From Sphingomonas montana (GTDB taxonomy: Bacteria > Pseudomonadota > Alphaproteobacteria > Sphingomonadales > Sphingomonadaceae), in NCBI RefSeq assembly GCF_001956315.1, contig NZ_KV887144.1, positions 325,272 to 389,271 of the forward strand: a stretch of 64,000 nt of DNA, read 5' to 3'. The notes beneath the pieces are model-generated. The model saw only the letters and a list, made by a program, of their open reading frames with translations, was not told where the DNA came from and searched no databases. Of this stretch, positions 1-9,724 are shown piece after piece; within the stretch, counting starts at the first letter, position 1; each line of letters begins with the position of its first letter. The position numbers and the translations under genes were made by a program.

Positions 1-99
1 GATCTGCGCACCAGAAGCTATCTGGCGTTCGTCAATGGTGGACCGCAGCCCGGAAACGACCTGCGCGGGCCGGTCTGCGGTCTCCGGGCCGCGCCTTAG
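1..99 (+). CDS. C-terminal fragment of an unidentified protein, cut by the window edge
   Basis: The first frame on the plus strand is open from base 1 and stops at a TAG at 97-99, giving 32 residues that include RSYLAFVNGGPQPGNDLRGP. Codon choice (GC-rich third positions) fits a real gene end, and no competing gene starts here. The family cannot be recognised from this tail. It may belong to a longer exported protein upstream of the window. The segment from 100 to 274 up to the end of the next gene holds nothing recognisable. Confidence 0.4.
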   Translation, partial: DLRTRSYLAFVNGGPQPGNDLRGPVCGLRAAP

Positions 100-274
100 C
101 GGCGGTCTCGATCGAATGTGACGACCACCATCCTCGTCGTCCCGGATACGGTCCCAGATACGGGGTTTGAAGCACCGCGTGCGCGGCCCTGGACTCCGGA
201 TAGGGTCCGGAATGACGACTCATTAGCGCGCATTGATTTCGACACCGGTATGAAGGAGCCGGATCGGCTGGTAA

Positions 275-1171
275 TCAGGCCGGCCACAATCGTGCCGCGC
301 CGCGCACGCCGCTGCTGTCGCCCCACATCGCCTGTACGATTTGCGCGTCCCACCCGTCCGAAAAAGTGTGTCGCCGGATCACGTCGGGCAGCCGATCATA
401 GAGTTCGGTCACGTTCGACATGCCGCCGCCCAGCACGAAACAATCCGGGTCGACCAGATTGGCGATCAGCGCGAGCGCCCGCCCCAGCCGGTCGACATAG
501 CGATCGAGCGTCGCCACTGCCGCGGCGTTGCCGTCGCGCGCCGCCTGGACGATCGCCGCACCTTCCAGCATCGCGCCGGTCGCGCTCGCGTGGTCGCGGC
601 GGAACCCGGTGCCCGATACCCAGCTTTCCAGGCAACCATGCTGGCCGCACCAGCAATCCGGCCCGGGATATTCCGATGCATTGGGCCAGGGCAGCGGCAC
701 ATGGCCCCATTCGCCTGCAATCCCGTTCGCCCCCTCGACGATACGCCCGTCGATCACCAGCCCGCCGCCACATCCCGTGCCGACGATGACCGCGAAAGCC
801 GATCCTGCGCCCGCCGCGGCCCCGTCCACCGCCTCCGACAGCGCCAGGCAGTTGGCGTCGTTCGCCATCCGCACCGGCCGGCCGAGCGCGGTCTCCAGAT
901 CCTCGCGGAACCGGCGGCCGTTCAGATAGACCGAGTTGGCGTTGCGCATCAGCCCCGTCCGCGGCGAAATCGACCCCGGTGTCCCGATCCCGATCGTGCC
1001 CGTCGCGCCGGTCTCGGCCTCGACCGCGGCGATCAGGTCGCGCACCGCGCGGACGGCGCGATCATAATCGCCCGGATTGGGCACGCGCAGCCGGCTCAGA
1101 AACTGTCCATCCCGGGCCAGCGTCGCCGCCTCGATCTTCGTGCCGCCGAAATCGATACCAATCTGGACCAT
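275..1171 (-). CDS. mak: ROK-family sugar kinase, probably fructokinase
   Basis: A cytoplasmic ATP-dependent hexose kinase of the ROK family, 298 residues. The N-terminus has the phosphate-binding sequence GIDFGGTKIE, the middle has GTGCGGGLVIDG, and the zinc-binding ROK signature CWCGQHGCLESW is intact. The cysteine-rich motif followed by SGTGF is closest to what I know of Mak-type fructokinases, though N-acetylhexosamine or glucose kinase activity is possible. I chose the ATG at 1171 rather than an upstream in-frame start because an AAGGAG ribosome binding site precedes it and the protein then begins at the usual place for the family. A ROK-type repressor lies immediately upstream on the same strand, a typical kinase-regulator pair. 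Confidence 0.85.
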   Translation of the reverse strand: MVQIGIDFGGTKIEAATLARDGQFLSRLRVPNPGDYDRAVRAVRDLIAAVEAETGATGTIGIGTPGSISPRTGLMRNANSVYLNGRRFREDLETALGRPVRMANDANCLALSEAVDGAAAGAGSAFAVIVGTGCGGGLVIDGRIVEGANGIAGEWGHVPLPWPNASEYPGPDCWCGQHGCLESWVSGTGFRRDHASATGAMLEGAAIVQAARDGNAAAVATLDRYVDRLGRALALIANLVDPDCFVLGGGMSNVTELYDRLPDVIRRHTFSDGWDAQIVQAMWGDSSGVRGAARLWPA

Positions 1172-1335
1172 CGCCCGCTCCTTCCGTCCGCCGTCGTGCA
1201 AGGCCTTGGGCCGGGGGAAGCGTGCGTGCCACGCGCGGTTTGCCGCGATACGGTTCACACCGCGCGACGTCTTCTCCCACCGGCCGTCGATCGCGGCAGA
1301 ATGTTGGGGAACAGCCGTAGCGAGCACGGTGAAGA

Positions 1336-2661
1336 TTAAAAAGGCAAATTGCGTTCAGAAAGACCGCCGGTCCGCCCGGCTTGCATCAGAATCGCGTCGG
1401 ACGGTAGGATATGATCCAGAAACGGCAGGATCGCCGCGCCGACGGCCGGCGCATCGTGCGACATCGCTGCACGCCGGACGCGTGCGTCCGATGGCAGTCC
1501 GGCATCGGCCAACATTACGTTCAACCGATCGACCAGCGCATCGACCAGTGCGGCGGGTAACCGCCCGCCGATCAGGATCGCGGCAGGGTCCACCAGGCAA
1601 CTGACCGCGATCAGCGGTTCGATCAGCGATTGGGCGGCATCTTCGGTCCAGCTGCGGATAACCGCCGCCACCACCGGATCGCCGCCCGTCAGGGCATCGA
1701 CCCCGGTTACCGCACAGCCGCGCTTCTCCAGTCGGGCGTACAGCGCGGACAGCGACACGGTTTCCTGCACGGTTCGGCCGGCGGCGCGGCGGGTCATGTC
1801 GGGCATGAAGCCGATTTCACCGCTGCGCCTGCCCGCACCCCGGAAATAACTGCCGTCGATCACCAGCCCGCCGCCCAGACCTGCGCTCACCAGCACGTAG
1901 AAGAAGCTGGGCAGGACCATGCCGGACCCGAACTGCGCCTCGCCGATCGCGGCGGCGGCGGCATCATTGTCGACATGCACCGGCCACGGCACCATCGTAC
2001 CGACGAGGGCGGCCACATCGACGTCGTTCCAGATCTCGTACCCGGCCGGCCGGTGCGGCAGCGTTACCCGCCCCAGATCGTCGGGCAACGCGACCCCCAC
2101 GCCCAGCATCCGGCGTTCGTCGATCAGATCGGACGCGCGGATCGCGGTGATCTCACCCCCGAGCCAGGCGGCGACGTCGTCCGGCATCGGAAACGCCACT
2201 TCACGCGTCGCGCGGGTCAGGACCGTGCCGGCAAGGTCCAGCGACACGATCGTGATATGATCGCGGTCGATATTGACGCCAATCGAGAAGCCGCCCCCGG
2301 GATTGATGACCAGCTGCGCCGCCGGTTGTCCCCGCGCGCCCTGTCGCCGTCCGGCCTCGGCGATCAGCCCGGCGTCCAGCAGGCGGCGCGTGATGTTCGC
2401 GATGGTCGGCGCGGTCAGCCCGGTGATCGCCGCCAGGTCGGTCCGGCTCGCTTCCCCGCTGACCCGGATCGCCTGCAGCACGGTACGCTGGTTGTAGTCG
2501 CCCGCCCGTTCCAGATTGGTCCCGGACAGGCTGACGCCCAGCCGCGCACCGTGATCGACGGCACCCGGCCGCCCGGTCGGTGTCGCGCCGGACGGACTGT
2601 TCGTCTTCACCCGGTCACCATGGCATGCTCGTTCCCCGCCGCCGCGACGAACCACCGTCAC
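1336..2661 (-). CDS. ROK-family transcriptional repressor (NagC/XylR type)
   Basis: A 441-residue regulator with an N-terminal winged helix (about residues 55-110, including ASRTDLAAITGLTAPTIANI and GLI) and a C-terminal ROK sugar-binding domain with the VDNDAAAAAIGE and SAGLGGGLVIDG segments. Such proteins sense a sugar or sugar phosphate and release operators of sugar genes. The kinase-type cysteine cluster (CxCGxxGCxE) is missing from the ROK domain, consistent with a regulator that no longer phosphorylates. The start is uncertain: a GTG at 2661 follows an AGAAGG-like sequence, and a GTG at 2610 would also leave the helix-turn-helix intact. It probably controls the kinase downstream and perhaps itself. 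Confidence 0.8.
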   Translation of the reverse strand: MTVVRRGGGERACHGDRVKTNSPSGATPTGRPGAVDHGARLGVSLSGTNLERAGDYNQRTVLQAIRVSGEASRTDLAAITGLTAPTIANITRRLLDAGLIAEAGRRQGARGQPAAQLVINPGGGFSIGVNIDRDHITIVSLDLAGTVLTRATREVAFPMPDDVAAWLGGEITAIRASDLIDERRMLGVGVALPDDLGRVTLPHRPAGYEIWNDVDVAALVGTMVPWPVHVDNDAAAAAIGEAQFGSGMVLPSFFYVLVSAGLGGGLVIDGSYFRGAGRRSGEIGFMPDMTRRAAGRTVQETVSLSALYARLEKRGCAVTGVDALTGGDPVVAAVIRSWTEDAAQSLIEPLIAVSCLVDPAAILIGGRLPAALVDALVDRLNVMLADAGLPSDARVRRAAMSHDAPAVGAAILPFLDHILPSDAILMQAGRTGGLSERNLPF

Positions 2662-2766
2662 CCCCCCCTTCTAGGGAGCGGGAACCGTCTCATGCAATGA
2701 AACTCTGCCCGGACGTGTCGGTCGGGGGCATCGCCGCCGGCGACCCCCCACCCGCCTGGCCCGGCC

Positions 2767-4455
2767 TCAGCCGAAGATGACGTCGGTCGTCACATCGATC
2801 GCGGCGTTGTTCGTAAATGTCACGATCTCGTCGGCGAAGCTCGAGTCGATCAGCCACTGGTTCGTGTCGCCAATCTGGGCGAAGGTCGCGTCCGGGCCAT
2901 AGCCTTCGAACCGCAGGACATCGCCGCTCGCGAAGTCTACGACCGTATCGCCTCCAGCCTCGCCCTGCGCGAACAGGAAGGTATCCGCACCGAGATTGCC
3001 ATGCAGCAGATCGGCACCCGCGCCGCCGACGATCCGGTCGTCGCCCTGCCCGCCGAAGATCACGTCGCTGCCCGCGCCGCCGGAAATCATGTCGTTCCCG
3101 CCATTGCCGAAGATCGTGTCGTTACCGAGGTTGCCGAACAGCATGTCCGCCGCATCGCCCGGATCACCCACGCCGACGCCGCCATAGATCACGTCGTCGT
3201 CGGCACCGCCATAGACGGTGTCCATGCCGCCGCCGCCGAAGATCTGGTCGGCGCCGGCATTGCCGAAGATCGTGTCGTCGCCCAGATTGCCGAACAGGAA
3301 ATCGCCGATGTCGGCCGTGTCGGCGGCACCGGTGCCGCCATAGATGACGTCGTTGCCCTGCCCGCCGTACGCCGCGTCGCTGCCGGCGCCGCCGAAGATC
3401 TGGTCGTCACCCATGTTCCCGAAGATCTCGTCGTTGCCGCCGCCGGACTGCAGATTGTCCGCGCCCGCGCCGCCGGACAGATAGTCGATGCCGTCGCCGA
3501 TGATGACGGCGTCATTGCCGCTGCCGGTCGTGATCCGGAAATTTTCCGTGCCGACGAAATCGGCATTCGCGCCGGACAGGTCGGCGATCGTCCCAACATA
3601 GCCGCCGGCCAGGTCGCCGCTGACCACCCCGCCGGTCACCGCCGTGACAGCCGCCGAATAATCGACGACCAGCGTATCGTTGCCCGCGCCGGCATCGACG
3701 GTGTCGGCCCCGCCCGCAATGGTGATCAGGTCGGCCCCGGCGCCGGAGGTGATGGAGTCCGCGCCGTTGCCCGTCCCGATCACGTCCGCGCCGCCGCCCG
3801 TGGTAATCGTGTTCGCGCCGGCGCCCGCCTCGACCCGGTTGCCGCCGTCACCCGCCACGATGGTGTCCGCATCGATGCCGCCGACGATCAGGTTTCGTCC
3901 CTGGCCCGCGGTCACCGTGTTGGCACCGTCGCCCACCCGGATCTCGTTCTCGCCGGACCCGACGGTGATCGTGTCCGCACCGCTTCCGGTCAGGATCGTG
4001 AAATCCTCGAAACCGCCATTTACCGTGACGAGCCGACCGCCGCTGCCGGCCTCGGCGAAGTTCGACGTCGCGTCCCCGGTCACGGCGCCGGTCGCGAGGC
4101 TGTAGTCGACGATCAGCCGGTCGCGCCCCATGCCGCCGCTGACCGAATCCGCGCCGCCCGACACCTGGACGACATTGTCGCCGTCATTGCCGACGATCAT
4201 GTTGCCGTCGCTCGCGTCCAGCACGTTCATGGGTGCGGTGCCGCCCAGCGTGACGCTGGTGACGCCGGGTGCCAGCGTCAGCACGATGCCGAGCGACGTC
4301 GCGTCGCCGGTGATGGTCATGCCGGTATGGATCACGGTAGCGGATTCACCGGAATATCCCGCCTCGAGCAGGATCAGGTCGCCTGCCCCGCCGGCGGCCA
4401 TAGCATCGGCAATGGAGCGGAACGTCGAATTCGGACCGACTGTCAGTGTCGCCAT
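2767..4455 (-). CDS. RTX-type calcium-binding repeat protein, probably secreted by a type I system
   Basis: A 562-residue acidic protein very rich in Gly, Asp and Asn. The first 100 residues look like a short beta-helix start (VGPNSTFRSIADAMAAGG). The middle has irregular GSGADxI and GAGANxI repeats, and from about residue 340 onward there are tandem nonapeptides of the GGAGSDxxYGGxGND kind that bind calcium in RTX proteins. The C-terminus ends in DVIFG without a classical signal peptide at the front, as expected for type I export through an ABC/TolC channel, none of which is encoded nearby. Start ATG 4455 is supported by a GGAAGGA ribosome binding site. No enzyme domain is visible; a surface or matrix role is possible. 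Confidence 0.8.
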   Translation of the reverse strand: MATLTVGPNSTFRSIADAMAAGGAGDLILLEAGYSGESATVIHTGMTITGDATSLGIVLTLAPGVTSVTLGGTAPMNVLDASDGNMIVGNDGDNVVQVSGGADSVSGGMGRDRLIVDYSLATGAVTGDATSNFAEAGSGGRLVTVNGGFEDFTILTGSGADTITVGSGENEIRVGDGANTVTAGQGRNLIVGGIDADTIVAGDGGNRVEAGAGANTITTGGGADVIGTGNGADSITSGAGADLITIAGGADTVDAGAGNDTLVVDYSAAVTAVTGGVVSGDLAGGYVGTIADLSGANADFVGTENFRITTGSGNDAVIIGDGIDYLSGGAGADNLQSGGGNDEIFGNMGDDQIFGGAGSDAAYGGQGNDVIYGGTGAADTADIGDFLFGNLGDDTIFGNAGADQIFGGGGMDTVYGGADDDVIYGGVGVGDPGDAADMLFGNLGNDTIFGNGGNDMISGGAGSDVIFGGQGDDRIVGGAGADLLHGNLGADTFLFAQGEAGGDTVVDFASGDVLRFEGYGPDATFAQIGDTNQWLIDSSFADEIVTFTNNAAIDVTTDVIFG

Positions 4456-4834
4456 GATGATGTCCTTCCGCGGGCAACGGGAGCTGCATGCATCCCATCG
4501 CGCTCGTGTCAAAATTCGCGGAAGCGCCGCGCCGACGTTGCAGAATACCGCCCCAAGGCGATACCGGTAGCTGGTCCATATAGATTAAAGTCTAAGTAGC
4601 GGCCGGTCGTGAACGGCGCGTATCGAAGACTGGTTAACCGCCGGGACACCAGCGGACGCGGTTCTCCGATCATGATCCCACGCCTCCATGAAACCGCTTC
4701 GCGCAGCTGAAATATGGCTGACTCGACTTCTTTCCGGGTCGATCCGCAGGGTATGCAGGCCCCGACATCACGGTCGCGACGCCACCTCGATCGGTGACCC
4801 GCGACGAGACAGCGCGGGTCGATATCCGGATGGA
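4456..4834. other. Intergenic region without a gene
   Basis: About 380 bases between the start of the RTX gene and the end of the alkaline phosphatase gene. It holds an AT-rich patch at 4575-4597 that could belong to the promoter of the RTX gene on the minus strand. Short open frames here have no ribosome binding site and no recognisable product, so I call none. Confidence 0.5.
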
Positions 4835-6010
4835 TTACCTGCCCGCCCCCCACCCGAACGCGCCCATCATGATCCCGAACAGCCTGGTATTGGGCATGAA
4901 TCCATGGACCTGTTCGGCCCCGGGGCCGGATGCCGCGACGATGACTTCCTCGCCGGTATGGCCGTCCTCGACGCTGATGACGGCGTTGCTGGCGTTCGTC
5001 GCGCCGGGCTTTGCCGCTTCCGCCGCATATTGCGCAGCTAGCGGCGTACCACGCCGACCACCCCCCATCCGCAGTCCGAAACTATGGTCGGCGGTGAACA
5101 GGATCAGCGTGTCCTTTCCCGCAACCGTGCTGACGCGGCGGATCATGTCGTCCATTTCGATCACGTGCCGCAGCCCCGCCTGTGGGTCGTCGGTGTGCAT
5201 GTCCCATTCGACCATCAGGAAATAGCCCTTGGGATTGCGCGCCAGCTGTCCGATCGTCGCCTCCACCGCGGGCAGCGGCGCAAAGTCCGCATCGCGCAGG
5301 ACCGCCACGCGCCCACCCTGGCCGACGATCGCCGGATCGTCCCCATAACGGTAGCCCGCGGTGCGGAACGCCCGTTCGGCGGTCGTCCCGCGCGCGGCGA
5401 AGGATGCAGTCGCGTCCGCCTGCCCCTTGCCGATCAGCACGTCCACGCCGTCGCCGAACCGCGGGGCCAGCATCTGGCGGAAGATCTCGTCCTTGCTCTT
5501 GCGCGCGGCGACATGTGCGAAACAGGCAGCCGGCGTCGCGTCCCAGATCTTCATGTTCGTGACGATGCCGGTCGACAGGCCATGTTCCTCGGCATGTTCG
5601 AGCAACGTCTTCAGCGGCGCCACGCCGTCCCCGACCCCGCTCGGCACCGCCGAAACCATCGCATTGTCGGTCTTGCGACCCGTCATGATCGCGGTCATTC
5701 CCGCCCCGGAATCGGTGACCCAGCGATCGAGCGAGGACGTGTCGGACAGCGCGACATGCGGCATCGACTGGATGAACAGCGACTGCGGCCGGTCATGCGC
5801 CAGGATCCCGGCCGCATTGATGGTCGAAATGCCACCCGCGTCGCCCAGGAACAGGATGACGTTGCGCGCCCGGGTCGCCGTCGCCGGTGCGGCCGCCGCC
5901 ACGCCATCTACGCCGCCGGCTGGCAGCAGCGTCGCGGCCAGCGCCAGAGCGGTCCGCACGATCGTGCGCGCCGTCCTGGGATGCGGCTGTTCCATAGGGT
6001 CGTTCGGCAT
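4835..6010 (-). CDS. Secreted alkaline phosphatase, PhoA superfamily
   Basis: A 391-residue periplasmic or exported phosphomonoesterase. Residues 15-42 form an Arg-rich start, a hydrophobic core and an Ala-rich cleavage region. The catalytic serine is Ser101 in DSGAGMTAIMTGRKT, and metal ligands are visible in FLGDAGG, VEWDMHTDDP, FTADHSFG and the late DGHTGEEV segment. The protein is shorter than E. coli PhoA (about 470) but within the range of bacterial PhoA-like enzymes. An AAGGAA sequence precedes the ATG at 6010. It would release phosphate from organic esters. No clear Pho box was found in the 170-base gap shared with the divergent peptidase gene. Confidence 0.88.
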   Translation of the reverse strand: MPNDPMEQPHPRTARTIVRTALALAATLLPAGGVDGVAAAAPATATRARNVILFLGDAGGISTINAAGILAHDRPQSLFIQSMPHVALSDTSSLDRWVTDSGAGMTAIMTGRKTDNAMVSAVPSGVGDGVAPLKTLLEHAEEHGLSTGIVTNMKIWDATPAACFAHVAARKSKDEIFRQMLAPRFGDGVDVLIGKGQADATASFAARGTTAERAFRTAGYRYGDDPAIVGQGGRVAVLRDADFAPLPAVEATIGQLARNPKGYFLMVEWDMHTDDPQAGLRHVIEMDDMIRRVSTVAGKDTLILFTADHSFGLRMGGGRRGTPLAAQYAAEAAKPGATNASNAVISVEDGHTGEEVIVAASGPGAEQVHGFMPNTRLFGIMMGAFGWGAGR

Positions 6011-6183
6011 CGGTGTTCCTTGCTCGCCTCGTCAGGCATCGCCGCCGCTGTTCCACCGAAGTGCGTAACGCAAAAGTCACGATCGACTTTATCCGGGCGA
6101 GGTGATCGCCCGCCGTCACGATGGGATTGCGCACCCCGCCCGATCGGGCATGATCGCGCGACGCGTCATTCAAGGAAGCTCAT

Positions 6184-8259
6184 TTGCGTCTGTCCCTTGC
6201 CGTCCTGCTGCTCGCCGCCGCCATAACCCCCTCCGCCGCAGTCATCGCGCAGCAGCCGCCCGGCGCCGCGCCCGCCACCGGTCCGACGCGCGCCTTTACC
6301 GGATCGGACCTGTTCGGTCTTTCGATCGCCGCCGATCCGCAGATCAGCCCGGACGGCCGGACTATCGCCTATGTCCGCCGCACCGCCGACGTGATGACGG
6401 ACCGGATGCAGTCGTCGTTGTGGCTGATCGACGTCGCGTCGGGACGCCAGTCGCCGCTGGCCGCGCAAGGGTCGAACCCGCGCTGGTCGCCCGACGGGAC
6501 GCGCATCGCCTACTCCGCCGGCGACGGGGACAGTTCGCAACTGTTCGTCCGCTGGCTGGCAACCGGAGCCAGCGCCCGGATCACCAGTTTCCCCGGCGAT
6601 CCGCAGGCGCTCGCCTGGTCGCCGGACGGCACGCGCCTGGCCTATGTCGCGAACGCGGCGGGCGAAGCGACGACGCTGGGCAAGGCGCCGCCGAAGCCGG
6701 CGGGGGCCAAATGGGCCGAGCCGCTGGTGGTGATCGACCGGGTCAACTACCGCAACGACGGCCCCGGCTACGCCAAGCCCGGCCACGACCATCTGTTCGT
6801 GATCGCGGCGGACGGCGGCGCGGCCCGCCAGCTGACGTTCGGCGCGTTCGACGATGGCGGCCCGCTGTCCTGGACACCGGACGGGCGCGAGATCGTGTTC
6901 GCCGCGATCCGCGGCCCGGATGCCGAACGGCAGGTCATGAACTCGGACGTGATCGCGGTCGACGTGGCGAGCGGTACGCTGCGCACGCTGACGACGCGCA
7001 ACGGCCCGGATGGCCAGCCGCTCGTCTCGCCCGATGGTGCCCGCATCGCCTGGCTCGGTTTCGACGACAAGAGGCGCAGCTATGAGAATACGCAGCTTTA
7101 CGTCGGGGACCGGAACGCCGGCGGGCCGCGCTCGCTTACGGCACCGCTGGACCGCGCCATCGACGATGCGGTGTGGGACGCGGACGGGCGCAGCCTCTAC
7201 GCCAGTTACGACGACCGCGGCCGGCGGCGGATCGCACGCATCGCGCTCGACGGCCGGACGACGCCGCTGATCGATAACGCTGCGGGCGGCATGCTCGACC
7301 GGCCCTATACCGGCGGCGAATTCTCGGTCTCGCGCGGTGGGACGATCGCCTATACCGGCGGCGATGCGACCGCACCCGCCGACATCTGGATCTGGAGCGG
7401 CGGCAGATCCCGCCGGCTGACTGATCTCAATGCCGTGATGACGGGCGCGAAGGCCCTCGCGCCCGTTCGCCGGATTGCGGTCACCGCGCCGGACGGTCGC
7501 GCGATCGATGCCTGGATCGCGACGCCGCCGGGCCGTGTCGCGGGGCAGCGTGCTCCGCTGATCCTGGAAATCCACGGCGGCCCGAACAGCGCCTACGGTC
7601 CCAGCTTCGCGACGGACGTGCAGCTTTACGCCGCCGCCGGCTATGCGGTGCTGTGGACCAATCCGCGCGGATCGACCTCCTACGGCGCGGAATTCGCGAA
7701 CCTGATCGACAAGAATTACCCGTCCGCCGACTATGACGACCTGATCGCCGCGGTCGATGCGGCGATCGCGGACGGCACGGCCGATCCCGCCAACCTGTTC
7801 GTCACCGGTGGGTCGGGCGGCGGCGTGCTGACCGCGTGGATCGTCGGCAAGACCGACCGGTTCCGCGCGGCCGCAACGCAGAAGCCGGTCATCAACTGGG
7901 TCAGCGAGGCGCTGACGATGGACAATACGCTGTTCACCTCGCGCTACTGGTTCAGCAAGCTGCCGTGGGAAGATCCCATGAGCTACTGGAACCGATCGCC
8001 GCTCAGCCTGGTCGGCAACGTCAAGACGCCGACGCTGGTGGTGGTCGGCAGCGACGATTACCGCACGCCCGTTTCGGAATCCGAACAATATTATGCCGCG
8101 CTTCAGATCCGCGGGGTGCCGACCGCGCTCGTCAAGGTGCCGGGCGCCAGCCATGGCGGCTTCACGGCCCGCCCGTCGCAATCCGCGGCGAAGGCCGCAG
8201 CGATCATCGCCTGGTTCGACCGCTATCGCTTGTCGGCGGCACCCGTCCGCGCGCAATAA
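6184..8259 (+). CDS. Exported S9-family serine peptidase (acylaminoacyl-peptidase/dipeptidyl-peptidase type)
   Basis: A 691-residue prolyl-oligopeptidase-family enzyme. It starts at a TTG codon eight bases after AAGGA and opens with a signal peptide. Residues about 40-370 form a WD40-like propeller (repeats such as WSPDGTRIAY and SWTPDGREIVFAA), and the rest is an alpha/beta hydrolase with catalytic Ser544 in GGSGGG, Asp625 in GSDDYRTP and His657 in GASHGG. It would trim short peptides in the periplasm. An exported amidohydrolase follows 56 bases downstream, and this pair suggests peptide scavenging. Confidence 0.9.
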   Translation: MRLSLAVLLLAAAITPSAAVIAQQPPGAAPATGPTRAFTGSDLFGLSIAADPQISPDGRTIAYVRRTADVMTDRMQSSLWLIDVASGRQSPLAAQGSNPRWSPDGTRIAYSAGDGDSSQLFVRWLATGASARITSFPGDPQALAWSPDGTRLAYVANAAGEATTLGKAPPKPAGAKWAEPLVVIDRVNYRNDGPGYAKPGHDHLFVIAADGGAARQLTFGAFDDGGPLSWTPDGREIVFAAIRGPDAERQVMNSDVIAVDVASGTLRTLTTRNGPDGQPLVSPDGARIAWLGFDDKRRSYENTQLYVGDRNAGGPRSLTAPLDRAIDDAVWDADGRSLYASYDDRGRRRIARIALDGRTTPLIDNAAGGMLDRPYTGGEFSVSRGGTIAYTGGDATAPADIWIWSGGRSRRLTDLNAVMTGAKALAPVRRIAVTAPDGRAIDAWIATPPGRVAGQRAPLILEIHGGPNSAYGPSFATDVQLYAAAGYAVLWTNPRGSTSYGAEFANLIDKNYPSADYDDLIAAVDAAIADGTADPANLFVTGGSGGGVLTAWIVGKTDRFRAAATQKPVINWVSEALTMDNTLFTSRYWFSKLPWEDPMSYWNRSPLSLVGNVKTPTLVVVGSDDYRTPVSESEQYYAALQIRGVPTALVKVPGASHGGFTARPSQSAAKAAAIIAWFDRYRLSAAPVRAQ

Positions 8260-8315
8260 TCAGTCTGAAGACGAAGCCCGACCGGACAAGGCCGGGCGCA
8301 CAGGGGGACGAACCG

Positions 8316-9629
8316 ATGATGAAGGCACTTCTGGTCGCACTGGCGGCCACCGTCGCGGCACCCGCGCTGGCGCAGGACGCACGCCCGGCCATTACCTATA
8401 TCCACGCCGGCACGCTGCTCGACCGGCCCGGCCAGCCGCCGCGTGGCAACAGCACGCTGATCGTGCGCGACGGCAAGGTGGCGGACGTGCGCCCCGGCTT
8501 CGTCGCGCCCGAACAGGGCGCGACGCTGATCGACCTGCGCAACGCCTTCGTCCTGCCGGGTCTTGTCGACATGCACGTCCATCTCTGGGGGATCGGCGGG
8601 AATCCGATGCGCGCGCGGCTGGGGGCGATGACCCGCGACCGGTTCGACGACGAGATGACCGCGGTCGCCAACGCGCGGACGACGCTGGCCGCCGGCTTCA
8701 CGTCGGTCCGCGATCTGGGCGGCGACCCGCGCGGCATCCGCGCGCTGCGCGACGCGATCGACGCGGGCGAGGTGGAGGGGCCGACCATCACCAATGCGGG
8801 CGAGATGATCTCCGTGACCGGGGGGCACGGCGACGGCGGAAACGGACTGGCGGAGGCATTTGCCGACATGGTCCACAAGACGGAGGTCAATCTGTGCGAC
8901 GGCCCGGACGGGTGCCGCCGCGCGGTGCGGGCGCAGGTCGCGCTGGGCGCCCGCGTCATCAAGTTCGCGGCGACGGGCGGCGTCCTGTCGAACGTCAGCG
9001 GTGGGCTTGGCCGCGCGATGACACCGGAGGAGATGCGCGCGATCATCGACACTGCCCATATGCTCGGCCGCAAGGTCGCCGCGCACAGCCACGCGGCGGA
9101 GGGGACGAAGGCGGCGCTGGAGGCGGGCGTCGATTCGATCGAACATGGCACGTTCCTGGACGACGAGACGATCCGGCTGTTCAAGGCAAAGAGCGCCTGG
9201 CTGGTGCCGACCGAGATCGCGCCCGTGGCCGCGCTGGCGCAGGCGCGCGGCGGCGCCCTGCCCCCAGCCACCATCGTAAAGGCGGAGGAAGCCGCCGCCG
9301 CGATGGCCGCGAACCACCGGCGTGCCTATGCCGCCGGCGTGAAGGTCGCGTTCGGCACCGACACCGGCGTGTCGAAACATGGCGACAACGCGACCGAATT
9401 CGCGCTGCTGGTGCGGAACGGCCTGACCCCGGCGCAGGCGATCGCAGCGGCGACGGTCGGCGCGGCGGACCTGCTGGGCCGCACCGACATCGGCACGCTG
9501 GCACCCGGCAAGACCGCCGACATCATCGCGGTCACCGGTTCCCCGCTGCAGGACGTCACCCGGCTCGAACATGTCGATTTCGTCATGCACCGCGGCCTAG
9601 TCGCCAAAGCGGTGGCGACCGCCCGCTGA
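8316..9629 (+). CDS. Exported metal-dependent amidohydrolase (imidazolonepropionase/prolidase-like)
   Basis: A 437-residue member of the amidohydrolase superfamily with a cleavable signal ending near LAQ at residue 20. Metal ligands are visible: His87 and His89 in DMHVHLWG, a bridging lysine in VIKFAATGG, histidines in AAHSHA and IEHGT, and the aspartate in FGTDTG. Sphingomonad relatives are usually annotated as Xaa-Pro dipeptidases or carboxypeptidases, so a peptide substrate is likely given the S9 peptidase just upstream. Two in-frame ATG codons (8316, 8319) follow GGGGGACGA; the first is used. A carboxylic amide or N-acyl amino acid substrate cannot be excluded. Confidence 0.85.
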   Translation: MMKALLVALAATVAAPALAQDARPAITYIHAGTLLDRPGQPPRGNSTLIVRDGKVADVRPGFVAPEQGATLIDLRNAFVLPGLVDMHVHLWGIGGNPMRARLGAMTRDRFDDEMTAVANARTTLAAGFTSVRDLGGDPRGIRALRDAIDAGEVEGPTITNAGEMISVTGGHGDGGNGLAEAFADMVHKTEVNLCDGPDGCRRAVRAQVALGARVIKFAATGGVLSNVSGGLGRAMTPEEMRAIIDTAHMLGRKVAAHSHAAEGTKAALEAGVDSIEHGTFLDDETIRLFKAKSAWLVPTEIAPVAALAQARGGALPPATIVKAEEAAAAMAANHRRAYAAGVKVAFGTDTGVSKHGDNATEFALLVRNGLTPAQAIAAATVGAADLLGRTDIGTLAPGKTADIIAVTGSPLQDVTRLEHVDFVMHRGLVAKAVATAR

Positions 9630-9724
9630 CCCGCCGGACCTGCGGTAGGTTGGGTAAATTTTCGTGGTGACGGGCGGATCGCTTCGTTAGACGCGGTCCA
9701 CCAAACGAAGGACTGCGACGCGGA

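Noticed and set aside
2767-4455. CRISPR-like or microsatellite repeat array
   Set aside because: The periodic DNA pattern reflects protein-level RTX nonapeptides with variable codons, not conserved direct repeats with spacers.
4509-4853. Possible 114-codon gene between the RTX and phosphatase genes
   Set aside because: No ribosome binding site or family match, and it overlaps the phosphatase 3' end.
6166-8256. Very long open frame antisense to the S9 peptidase
   Set aside because: Its Arg/Gly/Asp-rich translation is the usual shadow of a GC-rich gene; the plus strand has the signal peptide, propeller repeats and catalytic triad.
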